Shown: in pieces, positions 35,548-45,692 of the stretch
Layout: every line of letters begins with the position of its first letter
Position numbering within the stretch: the stretch's first letter is position 1
Assembly (NCBI RefSeq): GCF_963678635.1
Contig: NC_087070.1
Span: forward strand, 38,638,600 to 38,702,599
Source: Symsagittifera roscoffensis
Lineage: Eukaryota; Xenacoelomorpha; Acoela; Convolutidae
Direction: 5' to 3'
Length of the DNA stretch: 64,000 nt
Notes under the pieces: model-generated
The model's database searches: none
Seen by the model: only the letters and a program-made list of their open reading frames with translations
What the model was told of the DNA's origin: nothing
Program-made: the position numbers and the translations under genes

Positions 35548-35985
35548 AGTTGAAGATTGCAGAGTGCTCAAGATAGTACCGAACCAGAAATTGTCACTCC
35601 AGAATTAACAACCATCATCAATTACTCAAGAGGAGAAATACCAACCAAGGTTATTCAATCAAGAATATCTGCTTCTGTCTCAAGTGACAGCGTAGTGTGA
35701 ATCTCTGAATCCGCACTAATGCTCTCGCTTTTGCGATAGCACCATATTTACGTGCACCATTCCAAAGGTAGATTAAATATAAAATCATGCAGTTCATATG
35801 ATAGTTTAGCACCGTGTATTTTGGATTAAAATTTCAGTTTAGCAACCAAGATATTCCTTGGTTGAAAAAAAATTAATCGTTCACTGGGTACCAACCTCCA
35901 TTTTACCCTAACAAGTCCCATTTCAAGGCTCTTGTCACAACCCAAGGCTCTTGTCGCAACTCAAGGCCCAAGTCCCAGCTCAAGA
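35548..35985. repeat. Non-coding joint of copy B with about 20-bp repeats
   Basis: No coding sequence. At about 35923-35990 a unit of about 20 bp, read on the minus strand as GAGCCTTGAGTTGCGACAA, is repeated three to four times imperfectly. It occupies the same position as the 26-bp CTTGAG repeats of copy A. Confidence 0.55.
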
Positions 35986-38900
35986 CTCAGGCAATGCTCA
36001 GGTAAAAATTCTTGTGTACGTGTACTGTTTCAGCGAAAACCACGTGCATGATAGCATACAGCTTGCTTCTATTTGGATCGTAAACTGGTATCGAGACCTC
36101 TTTTACTTTTGTTTCCATCAAAAAGTCTCTTAGTCGCGTCAAAGCCAGTACCAAGTGTTCAGGATCCACCACATTTTTTTCTCTGACCTTCGTCACCAAG
36201 AAAAACAGATATTTGCCTGGCACCTGTGATACAGAGGGTGGAAATGCTGCTGAGCCACCCAACCCCGTCCTCTGTCTGAACAGGAACTCCACATTCTGGT
36301 ATTCTCTTTTGATATCAACTTCTAGCCAGGTCTTTAGGCTCGTTTCCGCGGTTATGCCGATTGCACTGGTTATGTCTGACAAGATAAAATTGCTGTCTGT
36401 GATCAAGCTGCTTTCCGAGTACTCGTACTGTATTGTGAACTTCGTCTGGAATTTTTTTTCCAAAAGCGGGCTTGGCTTCCTCTTGTTCCATCACCAATCT
36501 AGTGGTTTCCCTTGTCTCCTTGAGCTTCTTAATCTTTAAAATTTCGAGCAAGTCCTACTACCACTCCCCGGACAAAAATGTTTATCAACGTCCCTGTCGA
36601 TGGTGCTCACTCTAGATTACTTGAGGGTATGTCCAGGTGTCGCTCCGTCGCTATCCAGCCAAATGAGGGATCTATCTCTTTGATGTACTTCGTTGCAGAT
36701 ACGTCGACCTCTTGCTTGGTTTTTACCTCTTGCTCACTTGTCGACAGGTTATACATCATTCCAGAATCCTCAAGTTCGTATGTTCTCTCTTTTCTGTTTC
36801 GCAATGTTCCAGATCCAACTCCCGCTCTCGCACACCAAGATCCTTCTCCCAGAACGAATCATCATCATTGATAATCTGCCACTCTTGGTCCAGAACTAGC
36901 TCACCTAAGCACACCATCTCATCTAATCTCCGATCTCATCTGGCTTTATTTTGTCTATCAAGAAATCGTCTTCAAATCTATTGTAAGTCATGCAAGTTTT
37001 CTTGCCTCCTACCCTCCACGTATCCATCGTCATGGGCTTGAACAAGAGTCTTCACATTTTGTAATGCGTGGCGCGTCCTGTACTCAAGCAATAGAACCTA
37101 CTCTGTTGATGTATTTCTGTTATCATGAAAGGTGCTCTCCATTTTTTCGACAAGTTTTTGGTCGCCTTTGGCGGTATGACAATCTGAAACACCCCTAGGT
37201 TTTGTACCACGTATATGGCTTCGCTTGTAGTATCCTTTCGTCATACTTGTTGCGTTGTCTCATCTGTGCTTGAGCTGTTTTGCGTCTGCACAGATCGTTC
37301 AATCCTGTTGTCTCTTCACTGCCTCTCTCAGGTAAGCCTGAGGTAAAGTCTTCTATCCCTCGTATTTTGGATAAAAGAAAGTCAATGGCATTGTTCTTTG
37401 AACGTCAATGGCATCATGAAGGGGTTGATCCCCGATGTTTTGTGTTGCGTTCTGTTATACGAGCCCACTACTTGAGGCAAATACTCATCCTATTCACTCA
37501 TTTACCTAGAGCAGTATACCTTCAGCATGTTTGCTAGTGACGTGTTCTGCCTTTCCAACAATTCATTCGTCTGTGGATGATAGGTTGTCGAGTGTCCTTG
37601 AGCGATGTGAGATCTCTTCGTCAATTTTTTTGTCAGATCCCCGACGAAAGTCTTCCCATTGACCGATTCAAAGGTCATGGGGCAATCGTATCTTGAGATC
37701 CAATGCTTGATTAGTTGATCACAAGTTTCCTCTGCCAAGTCTGTTTGACACGGTACCGCTTCCGCTAGTTTCGTGAAATGATCTATGATCACTGGGATCT
37801 GGTTGTACCCGTGATTTCATTTTTCTGGGATTTTTTACCTGCAGGCACGACAAGTAAGCATTGATCCACCTTTTGCAAGCCTTCCTCATTCCCGGCCAAT
37901 CAAACCGAAGAAGTTTTTTCTGTTGCACCTTGTCTGTACCCTGATACCCCATTAAAGCAGCACCTGTGATTGATACAGCTGCGGTAGTATGATGAGGTTT
38001 GCTTGCGCAGGATTTTTTCTTCATACTTCCTCTTGCAGGCCACTACACCGTTCGCCGTGTGGTAGAGTTGATCCCTCCGTTCCTTGTAGAACTGGCTCAA
38101 GATTTTACAGCTAATTTTCTCGAGATCACCTTTTTCTTTTTCCCCTGTTGTTATCCATTTGAAGAGATTGCTTGTCATTTTGTAGTTTTTCTGTGCCCTA
38201 ATCAGGTCCGATGGTCTATACATTGCCTTCACTTGTTTTTTTTAATGCCATACTTTGTCCTGTCATATCCCACGGGTTGTGGATGTCATCTTGTAACTTT
38301 ACACATCTAATCTTGCTCAAGATTCCACCGTTGCTCTCGGGCTCTACATTCTTCCTTATGTTCGGATTGCATAATAACTGCCTGGAGGTTTTCCTTGAAA
38401 CCGCTATTATCTCCAGCTCCTCTCACCCACTTCCATCATTAGAGTCTAAGTTGTACGTTCCGGACGAGAAATCCATGTAAATCTCTCCGTCCTGGTTCCT
38501 CAGCTTCATGCACAGGCTGTCTGACTCATCTTCACTCTTGGTGGAGATTTCGTCAGCCATTTTTGACTCCCCGGACGAATTGTGTCCTTCACTCTTCTTC
38601 GCATGCATCATCCACTCCCGGGACTTTGATCTGCTCCAAGCTCTTCAGCGTCTTTCTCGAAAAACACTCTCTTAGTTCTCAGTGTGATCTGCGTGAGGAT
38701 CTCTTCAGGAATTTTTCTCGACTAATAATCGAACCACTTATTTATTTTCAGATTCATTGTCTTCTGACTATCTATCTCCACCCGTATCCAACTTCGGATT
38801 TTTCAGTATCAAGATCTCCGGCTCATTGTTAGTCCTACTCGAATCCATGTAGATGTTTTTCGCCAGCTTCTGCAACAGTTTCATCAGATCATGCTTCACC

Positions 38901-40690
38901 GCTGTTTTTCCTTTCTCGTCATTATTCAGGCCATAACCTTTTGCCTTTAACGACTGCCTAACTTGTTTCGGTTTTAGTACTCCGTAGGCATTGCCGACTG
39001 ATTCTTGTCTTCTGGTCATCGGCAGGTAAATTTGGACAATCTTCTATTGGTTACCCTGATTTATCGAGCGATTTTGTAAGAGGCAGACTGTCATAAGTCT
39101 TCTTTCCAAAAAAGAAAAAACTTCTTTAATTTCACGTCTGTCAGCTTCCCTCTCCTCTTGTCTCTCCTAGAACTCCGTCTTTTTGCTCAAGCTGTCTGCT
39201 TTCTGATGCTTGTATCTGGTTCTGTGCACAATCATCATGTTGTAACCATCTAGACGTACGATCCATCTCCCTATAAAGCTTTGATCCATTGAGTACGTCT
39301 TCAACCAGGACAAAATTCTCTTATCCTTCAGTAACTTGAATGGCTCGCTGCCCAGATAGGCTCTGTTTTTTTTCCACAAAAGTTACTACCGCAAAAATCT
39401 CCTCCTTGAGCGCCCTGTCCTCCATCTCCGTGTAGCTCAAGACTTTGCTTCCCCACGCTATTGGTCTAAAGACGGTCTTGGCATTCCACTCCTTCTCCTG
39501 ATGCAGTATTCCAGAATTCAAGACTACTGATGCGTCTGTATTCAGGACATACATGCCATTCTCTCATGGCATGCCTAACACCGGAGCTTCACACAACTAT
39601 GCCCAATATCGGAGCTTCACAATTTTATTTTTGAAAGGACTCTCCTGCTGCGCTATTGCAGTAAACTTCTTGCCCTTGTGTCTCATGAGTTGTTGCATCG
39701 GGTACACTTTGTTATTCGCCATTACACACCACTATTCTCCCAAAGTATTTTATTGAGTCCTTCATCATTTGGCATTTCGACGGCTTGCACTTCAGTCCTG
39801 CCATTTTCATGCATATAAACACTTCATGCAGAGTTGGCGTTGCTATTACTACGTCGTACACGTAACACATGACCAAGTTGCCATACTTCTTTGTCACCGT
39901 TGTTAGTGGTTGTGACGCCAGTCTCTGGAATGTAGCTGTCGCATTGCACAGGCCAAAAGGCATCCTTTTCTATTGAAACAGTTCCAGTTTTCAAGCAAAT
40001 CCTGTCTTGTCCTTGTCCTTTTTCCTCAGTGGTATCTGCCAAAAAGCCGACCCTAAATCAAGAAATGTAAAAAATTTTGCATCTCCTAGTTTCGAGAGGC
40101 TCTAATCAATCGGCAGCCTCTCATCATTCAGCAGCCTCTCAAAATTCGGCAGCCTCTCATCAATCGGCAGCCGTGACGGAGTTCAGATACCGAAAGTCAC
40201 AACAATACCTTGGTTGGTCCCTTTTTCTTAGCCATCACTACTACACACGCCCACGGTTTTCTTGTTTCCTAAGGGGTACTTGCCAAAATGCTCAATCTAG
40301 ATCATCCCACATTTTTGAAATACTTTCGCCTATTCTCGCGATGAGATAGGCATGTTTCAACGTCACGGAGTTCAGATATCGAAGTCAAGCAGAATCTCAA
40401 TTGATCTTCTTTCTTCTTAGCCATCACTACTCCGGACGCCCACGGTGAGTTAAATGGTTCTATCATTTCTTACTCCAGTAATGTTTCGGTTTCTTTCCTA
40501 CTTGCATCCTATTTGAGAGCTGCCATGAGCCTCGACCCTCATTGTGCGGTACCGCCGACTCCTCTAGCTCTATTTTGATGTTCAACAAAGTTACAACACC
40601 CCAAGTCCGCCTTGTGTCTAGAGAAAACGTCCTGGTTCCTATCTAACACCTATTGAGCTACAAGTGGCTACAATGTAAAAAAGTTTTTCT
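35986..40690 (-). pseudogene. Fossil pol and post-integrase segment of copy B
   Basis: Reverse transcriptase is recognised by MPFGLCNATATFQRLASQ and CYVYDVVIATPTL (39963-39840). RNase H/connection is recognised by VLNTDASVVLNSGILHQE near 39540 and RWIVRLDGYNMMIVHR near 39250. Integrase is recognised by the HHCC region (about 37880-38010), MIIDHFTKLAEAVPCQ and STTYHPQTNELLERQN (about 37540-37790). The post-integrase segment 36463-35987 matches 15700-16027 of copy A. Broken, with many breaks. Confidence 0.7.
39992..40257 (-). repeat. 266-bp patch identical to copy A (9739-10004) inside diverged copy B
   Basis: Reverse-complemented, this stretch matches copy A 9739-10004 base for base as far as I can read, including AAAAAGGGACC, which is unique to the first tandem unit (units 2 and 3 read AAAAAGGAGACC). 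The neighbouring RT sequence on both sides is clearly diverged between A and B. Copy B keeps its own diverged version of part of the same RT segment just beyond (40260-40460), so the patch looks inserted. Confidence 0.85.
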
Positions 40691-41617
40691 TTATTATTTA
40701 TGACAGAAGGAGTTAATATTTTTCGTTGATTCATTTTTAACTCAGACCGGATTCATTCGAAGTTTGTTTACCGGTTATCCTGGAACGAGTTGTTTTACGG
40801 CTATTTGGGTGTTCGGCTTTGTGACACACCACCATTTCTGAATGGTCACATACTTATCAATTAACCATTTGCGAGCTCTAAACTTGTTTACGTCAAGAGA
40901 TCCTGTTAATTTAACTACCAAACTATCATTGTAGTACCTATTTTTCCGTCATTTGGTCTTTCCCTCAAAAGGGACGCCACCGAGTAGCTCGGGGACGGAA
41001 CCACCTTCTAATTTTTCAACGCTTACTCTTGATTCGACCCTTTAATGATAATTTACACAGGAGAAAAAAATGAATCAAAAACCGCAGTCATGCTGTAATT
41101 CTTTTGCGAAATCAGAATTCGTCACAAAAGATCTTTTTTATTCGCAGCAGATATAATCAAGCACCGGCTAAATAATCTGCACGTTTTTTGTTGTTTTAAT
41201 CTATTCATACACATCTAAACAGATTTTTACCATCAAACAAATCCAACCGCTTTTCAAACGAAACACGTGCGCTTTTCGCGTTTAAAAACGCTCCAACTGT
41301 TAACTGTATTGTGGTAAACAAGATTACAAAATCAAACCATAGTGGAAAAAAGGTCGAGTTCAAATAATACCATAAATTCAGGATTGCAATTTAAAAAGTC
41401 AGTTTTGCCTTTGTGATCTATTCAAGTTATTGCATTTTAACGTATTTTCTGTGTACCGATACAAATTTATTCAAGATTATCTGGTTATTTGCGGTTCTTA
41501 GATAACTGTTCACTTTTAAATTGATCCCAAAAAATTGTAAAATTTAGCTAGCATAGTTTTTACTTTAAATAATTGTCAATTTTCAAAAATTATTAGTTAG
41601 TGTAGTTCTGGATCGTG
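40691..41617. other. Non-coding DNA upstream of STPG2
   Basis: AT-rich sequence without coding potential or recognised repeats. It should contain the STPG2 promoter and 5' UTR, but I see no clear TATA box or initiator. An in-frame TAG at 41603-41605 supports the STPG2 start codon at 41618. Confidence 0.4.
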
Positions 41618-41732
41618 ATGTATGACAGAGCTCCCCGTATAGTGTCTCAGGTGAAGCCAGGCACTACTGAGATTGTTGGTCCGGGGGCTTACGATGTCCC
41701 AGTGCCTGCAGACATATCCAAACGGAAATATG
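41618..41732 (+). CDS. STPG2: STPG2 coding exon 1 (sperm-tail PG-rich repeat protein)
   Basis: The exon encodes MYDRAPRIVSQVKPGTTE and a first STPG/SHIPPO motif, VGPGAYDVP, at residues 20-28. From memory, vertebrate STPG2 also begins MYDRAPR and has the same exon order, so I call it an orthologue. STPG proteins associate with ciliary and sperm-flagellar microtubules. An in-frame stop lies 15 bases upstream of the ATG. The exon ends after one base of codon 39 at donor GTCAGT (41733), a weaker-than-usual donor. Exons 1 and 2 join in phase to give Asp39 and then GYAPFGS. The intron between them is about 19.8 kb because element C sits in it, antisense. The visible protein is 127 residues and continues beyond the window. 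Confidence 0.85.
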
Positions 41733-41858
41733 GTCAGTCACCATCTGGGTTGGGGGATATATTCTCATTCTCAAAGGACCGAATACGCGAAAACTCTCAA
41801 CCAATCAGCGCCCTTTAAACTGTCCAAAGCTGACTGATTTCATCGCGTATTTCTTTCG

Positions 41859-41862
41859 ATTG
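41859..41862. repeat. Target-site duplication ATTG, left
   Basis: ATTG directly precedes the left LTR. The same four bases directly follow the right LTR at 60780-60783. Four-base duplications are normal for Ty3/gypsy-type integrases with env-like genes. Confidence 0.8.
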
Positions 41863-42272
41863 TGAGTTAGAACCGATGTGGTTAACTCATAGAGTAATTT
41901 CGGATAGGGTACACCGTCTGCTCGTCACGCTATCTTATTTTCGGCCGGATAGATTCGTGCAACTTCTTAGTCTAATACCGATCCTAATCTTACTCTTATA
42001 CTATCTAGTCTCAGGTTGTTTAACTAGTCTCTGCTAGGCTCAATAGATCTAGGGTATACTGGTTTATTGCGGCTGCTGAAGTGCTCGGGAGAGTCCAACT
42101 AATTTCTAAGTTAAATTCAAATCTCTCTGGTGCTGAAATTACAAGTAACTTCAGCACTTACAAATAAGTGGGTTGTTAGTTAGATGGATCATGATTGGTT
42201 AATATTAAATACTTTACATTGGTAAAACATTTAATTTATCCAATCATAAAATGTAGTTTAGATCAGGTTCCA
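41863..42272 (-). repeat. 3' LTR of element C
   Basis: This 410-bp repeat has TG...CA ends and differs from the other LTR at one base near its edge. On the element strand it holds AATAAA (complement of 42063-42068), CCAAT boxes in its upstream third and an 8-bp hairpin (arms 42130-42137 and 42150-42157). Confidence 0.95.
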
Positions 42273-43886
42273 CCCATCCGGGTTTTACAGAGTTTTTTAG
42301 AATAGTTCTTCTGCAATTCGAAGGATGGATGATGGACGTTGGTGTTTGGCGAACATCTTACTTCTTCTGTTTCCTTTTTGTTAAAGAAGATCCAGGAAGC
42401 TGGAGTTAGAGACATAAGACGTTGTGTCTTCTAGTGACAACGACTAAGTCTTCGCAACAAACTCAAATCTGATTTCAGAATGGTTGGCTATGTCAGGTTT
42501 TTCTGTTCTGCGTGGAGAACTTTTCTGTGTCTGATTTAGTTTGGGAATGGCGTGGAGATTGTGCGTGGAGGGGATGCCTGGTTACTCGGATCTGTACGTA
42601 TACTTGAACATCGAGGTGGTCATTGGTCTAGTTCAATGAAGTCCTTTTCTGCGAAGTCAAGTCGTACTCTAAATCCTTTGAGTTGTGATTGTGAGTGGCA
42701 TATCGATTGTGGTTGGTCATTCTCTCTCGAGCGTAGTGGGGTCGTTTTGTCTTTAGATGTTCGTCCTTGGTGTTGTATTCTGATCTATGTATTGCATAAA
42801 TGTAATTTACATTTTATAAAACATTTATTAGTTTAATATTTTTTAATTATGATTTTAGTTAGTTGTTTTCACAAAAGCTTTTTGTTTTAGTTCGGTTATT
42901 TTGAAGAGTTACTCACACTTGAGTAGCTCTTATTAAAAATAAAGGTGTGGTCACAAAGCGTGGATGTAGCGCGGTGGGTTAGGCCGGCTATAGAGCATGC
43001 TCAGGACGTCCTTCCTGGTGGGTTAGGCCAGGAGTGGGAGTATGATTTCATGCGGTTTTTGTGAGGGGTCCTGTTATGTGACAACGTTTTATGTTGGGTT
43101 TGTTGTGGTTTTTCTTATGTTTTGTTGGTTGTGTCCTTTTTTCAAAAATCAAATTGTTTGTGGTATGGGTTTGTCTTTCGACTTTTTTGTGTTTTATTAT
43201 TTCTTTCTTAGACTTTATAATAGTCTTCAAAAGAATAAATTATCCAGTTTTAAACTGGGTTAATCCGGTTTGGGTACCGTTGGTTTCCTTTTCTTAGTCA
43301 TGCTGTTATTCTATGATTTGTGGTATTTAGTAAGCTGCGTTGGTTAGTTTTGTTTAATATATGATTCCTTTCCAACCGGGTTAAAGGAAAGTTTGAAACA
43401 TGTTATTATATGTTAGAGTTGTTGAGTGTGAAAACTTGAAACTGAAATTCATTATTTTAAACAATTCTTCGTGGGCGAGCTGTGCGAGTGTGGATAGAAT
43501 TTCTGTGCGAATGAATGAGAATATCAAAAGGTTAGTACTGCATTTGCATTTTATTAATTTACTGCATAGAATTTGGAAATTTACTGCTAGTTATGGGGGA
43601 ATTTTAAGATACAAATTTTCATTATAATTAGATTTACTGCTTGTGGGGGAAAATTTTAGAAATGAAGTTACTGCATTGGTATTAAATTTATAAATTTATA
43701 AGTGTAAGAGATTAATAGAATTTTTGAAATCTGTTTGATGAAAATTGCGATTTTTATTTGTCTTTTGTGGTTTTTGTAGGTGATCGTCGGATGAAGGCTA
43801 AAAATCTAAAGAAAACATGAATAAAGTATGGTAAGTTTTTAATATTTTAATTAGTTAGTAATATTCATTTAATTCATACTTACCTG
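42273..43886. other. 3' non-coding part of element C
   Basis: About 1.6 kb between the last ORF and the 3' LTR, with no long minus-strand frame. Two copies of GTGGGTTAGGCC occur near 42980-43030. A clear polypurine tract next to the LTR was not seen; GGATGGGTG directly precedes it on the element strand. Confidence 0.5.
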
Positions 43887-45692
43887 TTAGTCGTCGGGGA
43901 AAAAACCGTGGGGGAAGATGTCGTGAATTAGTTCTGAAGTTGTTAGTAGTTTAGCTAAGATGCGGATGATATTTTTAGTCTGAAGCAGTGGCCAAAGCAA
44001 TTGAAGTGCCTTAATAGTGGTTAGTTCTTCAGTGCCAACTGCAAACTCATAAGGTGTGTTTTGGATTAGATTATATAATTTGTGATTGAATTTAGTGTTG
44101 TGGATGAATTCTAAAATTGGGATTTCTATAGGTTGTACAAACTCGTGCGGGATAAGGAGGGGTCGGGATTCTTCGGCGTTGAAGGTCTTGGTGATGGGAC
44201 AGAAGATGTACATTTGGGTTATGGGGTCATAATTACGAAGAATACCATGGAGGTTAGTGTCTTTAATGCAATATGTGAAATTTAGGAAAAATGGTGAAGT
44301 GTATTTGGAATTAATGAATTGAAAACGATGGTGTGGTTGTCTAGAGGGTGTGTGTAGGTCAAAGTGATTTTGGATGAAGCGATAATAACTATATGTGTGG
44401 GTTTGTTTAGTGCGCAACATAATATCGTGTGAGCAGTGTAAATCTCTTTCGTGTGGTGCAAGGAAATGAAAGGTTAGTGAAAATATTTGGAAGCGTTCTT
44501 TAAAACTTTCGTATGCTTGTGTGTCTGTTAGTGCTTCTGAAATAATGTGATCAAACTTTCGGTCGAAGATGTTTAGTGTAAATATATATGGTGTCTTGAT
44601 GAAAAATTTCTCGGTAATTTGTGGATTAGCGAAGCGATCGTCGTCTAAGAATTGATCTTGGTTAGCTCTGATGATGTTGTGATCATAGTATTCGAGTGTA
44701 TATTCGTTAGCTCTAGGTGCAGTGTGTGTTTTTAGTGATTTTTTATATCCAACGTAAGTAAATTGTCTAGCGGTTAGTGGTGTAGTGAGTCGATATAGCA
44801 TGTCCGTATTTCGCTCTATATCGATGTGAGTGTTAGATAAAGGTAAGCAAAGAGGGTTAGTAAAATGATAATATGAGGTCCAAGAGAGAGTGGGCATTAA
44901 AACGTATTCATCTACAAAGTTGCGTGTTTCGTTAGCGTCGTGGGGGGTGTTTAAGGTGTATTGTGGGAATGAGGGTAAGGTGATGGCTAAAAATTCTTTT
45001 GTGTTAGTATGCTTGGGGTGGTTGATGTATTCACGGGCTGTTCCTGGTTTTGCTGGGAAAGGATGGTTGGGGAACTTTCTTTTAAAAGTGCGGTAAGCTC
45101 TATTAGTGTTGAGTGAAGATTCAGTTGATGTGGATGATGGTGCTAATGATTCAGTATAATTTGAAGAGGGTGTAGGGGTAGGGGGGTTGGATGAATTTAT
45201 TGTGGAGGAGATTTGGTTTATGGTTGGGGTATTAAGGTGGTAGGGTTGTTGTTGAAGGGTAATAAAATTATCTAGCTCTGGGGAGATTCGGGGGGTGTCT
45301 GGAGAATGAGATGATTGGTCAGAATGGTATGAGGAGTAGGTTGGGGTAACTTGGGAAGCATAAGAGGGTGTGGGAGTGATTGGGTCAGGGTTATTGGATA
45401 ATATGGGTTGAAAAGGGGGTTGAGAAAAATTAGAAGAGTTATGAAAATTATTGGATGGGGATGGTTCTGAGTCGGCGAATTCATCGGGGGTTTCAATATT
45501 CGGGTTATTGAGTTGTGAGATGGAATATAAAACTGAGATGTGTGAATTAGTGTCGGAATTCATGCCTGATGTTACATTACTAGGTGAAAAATCGGGTGGC
45601 GGAAAAGCAAAAAGTGGTATTATTGGGATTGGAGAGGTAAGATTGGTTGGGTGGGAATTTGATCGGTGTAGTGATCCAAGTTGGCGGCTCAT
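43887..45692 (-). CDS. 601-aa orphan ORF at the 3' end of element C
   Basis: The first 190 residues are Ser/Pro/Thr/Asn-rich and probably disordered. Residues about 200-600 look globular, with many aromatics (ETRNFVDEYVLMPTLSWTS, FTLNIFDRKFDHIISEALT, LTFHFLAPHERDLHCSHD). No membrane segment, zinc cluster or enzyme motif is recognised. Long intact frame, overlap with the preceding ORF and position inside the LTRs make it a genuine element gene. Typical Ty3/gypsy elements have nothing like it after env. Confidence 0.65.
   Translation of the reverse strand: MSRQLGSLHRSNSHPTNLTSPIPIIPLFAFPPPDFSPSNVTSGMNSDTNSHISVLYSISQLNNPNIETPDEFADSEPSPSNNFHNSSNFSQPPFQPILSNNPDPITPTPSYASQVTPTYSSYHSDQSSHSPDTPRISPELDNFITLQQQPYHLNTPTINQISSTINSSNPPTPTPSSNYTESLAPSSTSTESSLNTNRAYRTFKRKFPNHPFPAKPGTAREYINHPKHTNTKEFLAITLPSFPQYTLNTPHDANETRNFVDEYVLMPTLSWTSYYHFTNPLCLPLSNTHIDIERNTDMLYRLTTPLTARQFTYVGYKKSLKTHTAPRANEYTLEYYDHNIIRANQDQFLDDDRFANPQITEKFFIKTPYIFTLNIFDRKFDHIISEALTDTQAYESFKERFQIFSLTFHFLAPHERDLHCSHDIMLRTKQTHTYSYYRFIQNHFDLHTPSRQPHHRFQFINSKYTSPFFLNFTYCIKDTNLHGILRNYDPITQMYIFCPITKTFNAEESRPLLIPHEFVQPIEIPILEFIHNTKFNHKLYNLIQNTPYEFAVGTEELTTIKALQLLWPLLQTKNIIRILAKLLTTSELIHDIFPHGFFPDD

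Larger units (their letters stand above)
28262..40690 (-). mobile_element. Giant Ty3/gypsy-type retroelement, copy B (old, heavily broken, 5' part absent)
   Basis: About 12.4 kb on the minus strand, so tail to tail with copy A. It starts within the lead-in to reverse transcriptase (near 40690) and then shows RT, RNase H, integrase, the post-integrase segment, a 0.4-kb joint and the accessory module. Gag and protease are absent. Identity to copy A is moderate across most of its length, so A and B are separate old members of one family and not a recent inverted duplication. Dozens of breaks. A 266-bp patch at 39992-40257 is the exception and reads identical to copy A. Confidence 0.75.

Noticed and set aside
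42552-42836. Plus-strand ORFs in the 3' part of element C (42552-42836, 43042-43297, 43400-43627)
   Set aside because: Opposite to all element genes, low-complexity composition driven by T/G skew, and no recognised motif.
42966-43035. tRNA-like A-box string (TAGCGCGGTGGGTTAGG) suggesting a tRNA-derived SINE in element C
   Set aside because: No B box (GGTTCGANTCC-like) or cloverleaf follows at the right distance, and GTGGGTTAGGCC is repeated nearby, so it is more likely a local repeat.
45272-45496. Second gene on the minus strand overlapping the orphan ORF in another frame
   Set aside because: It lies within the Ser/Pro-rich low-complexity part, where alternative frames stay open by composition alone.
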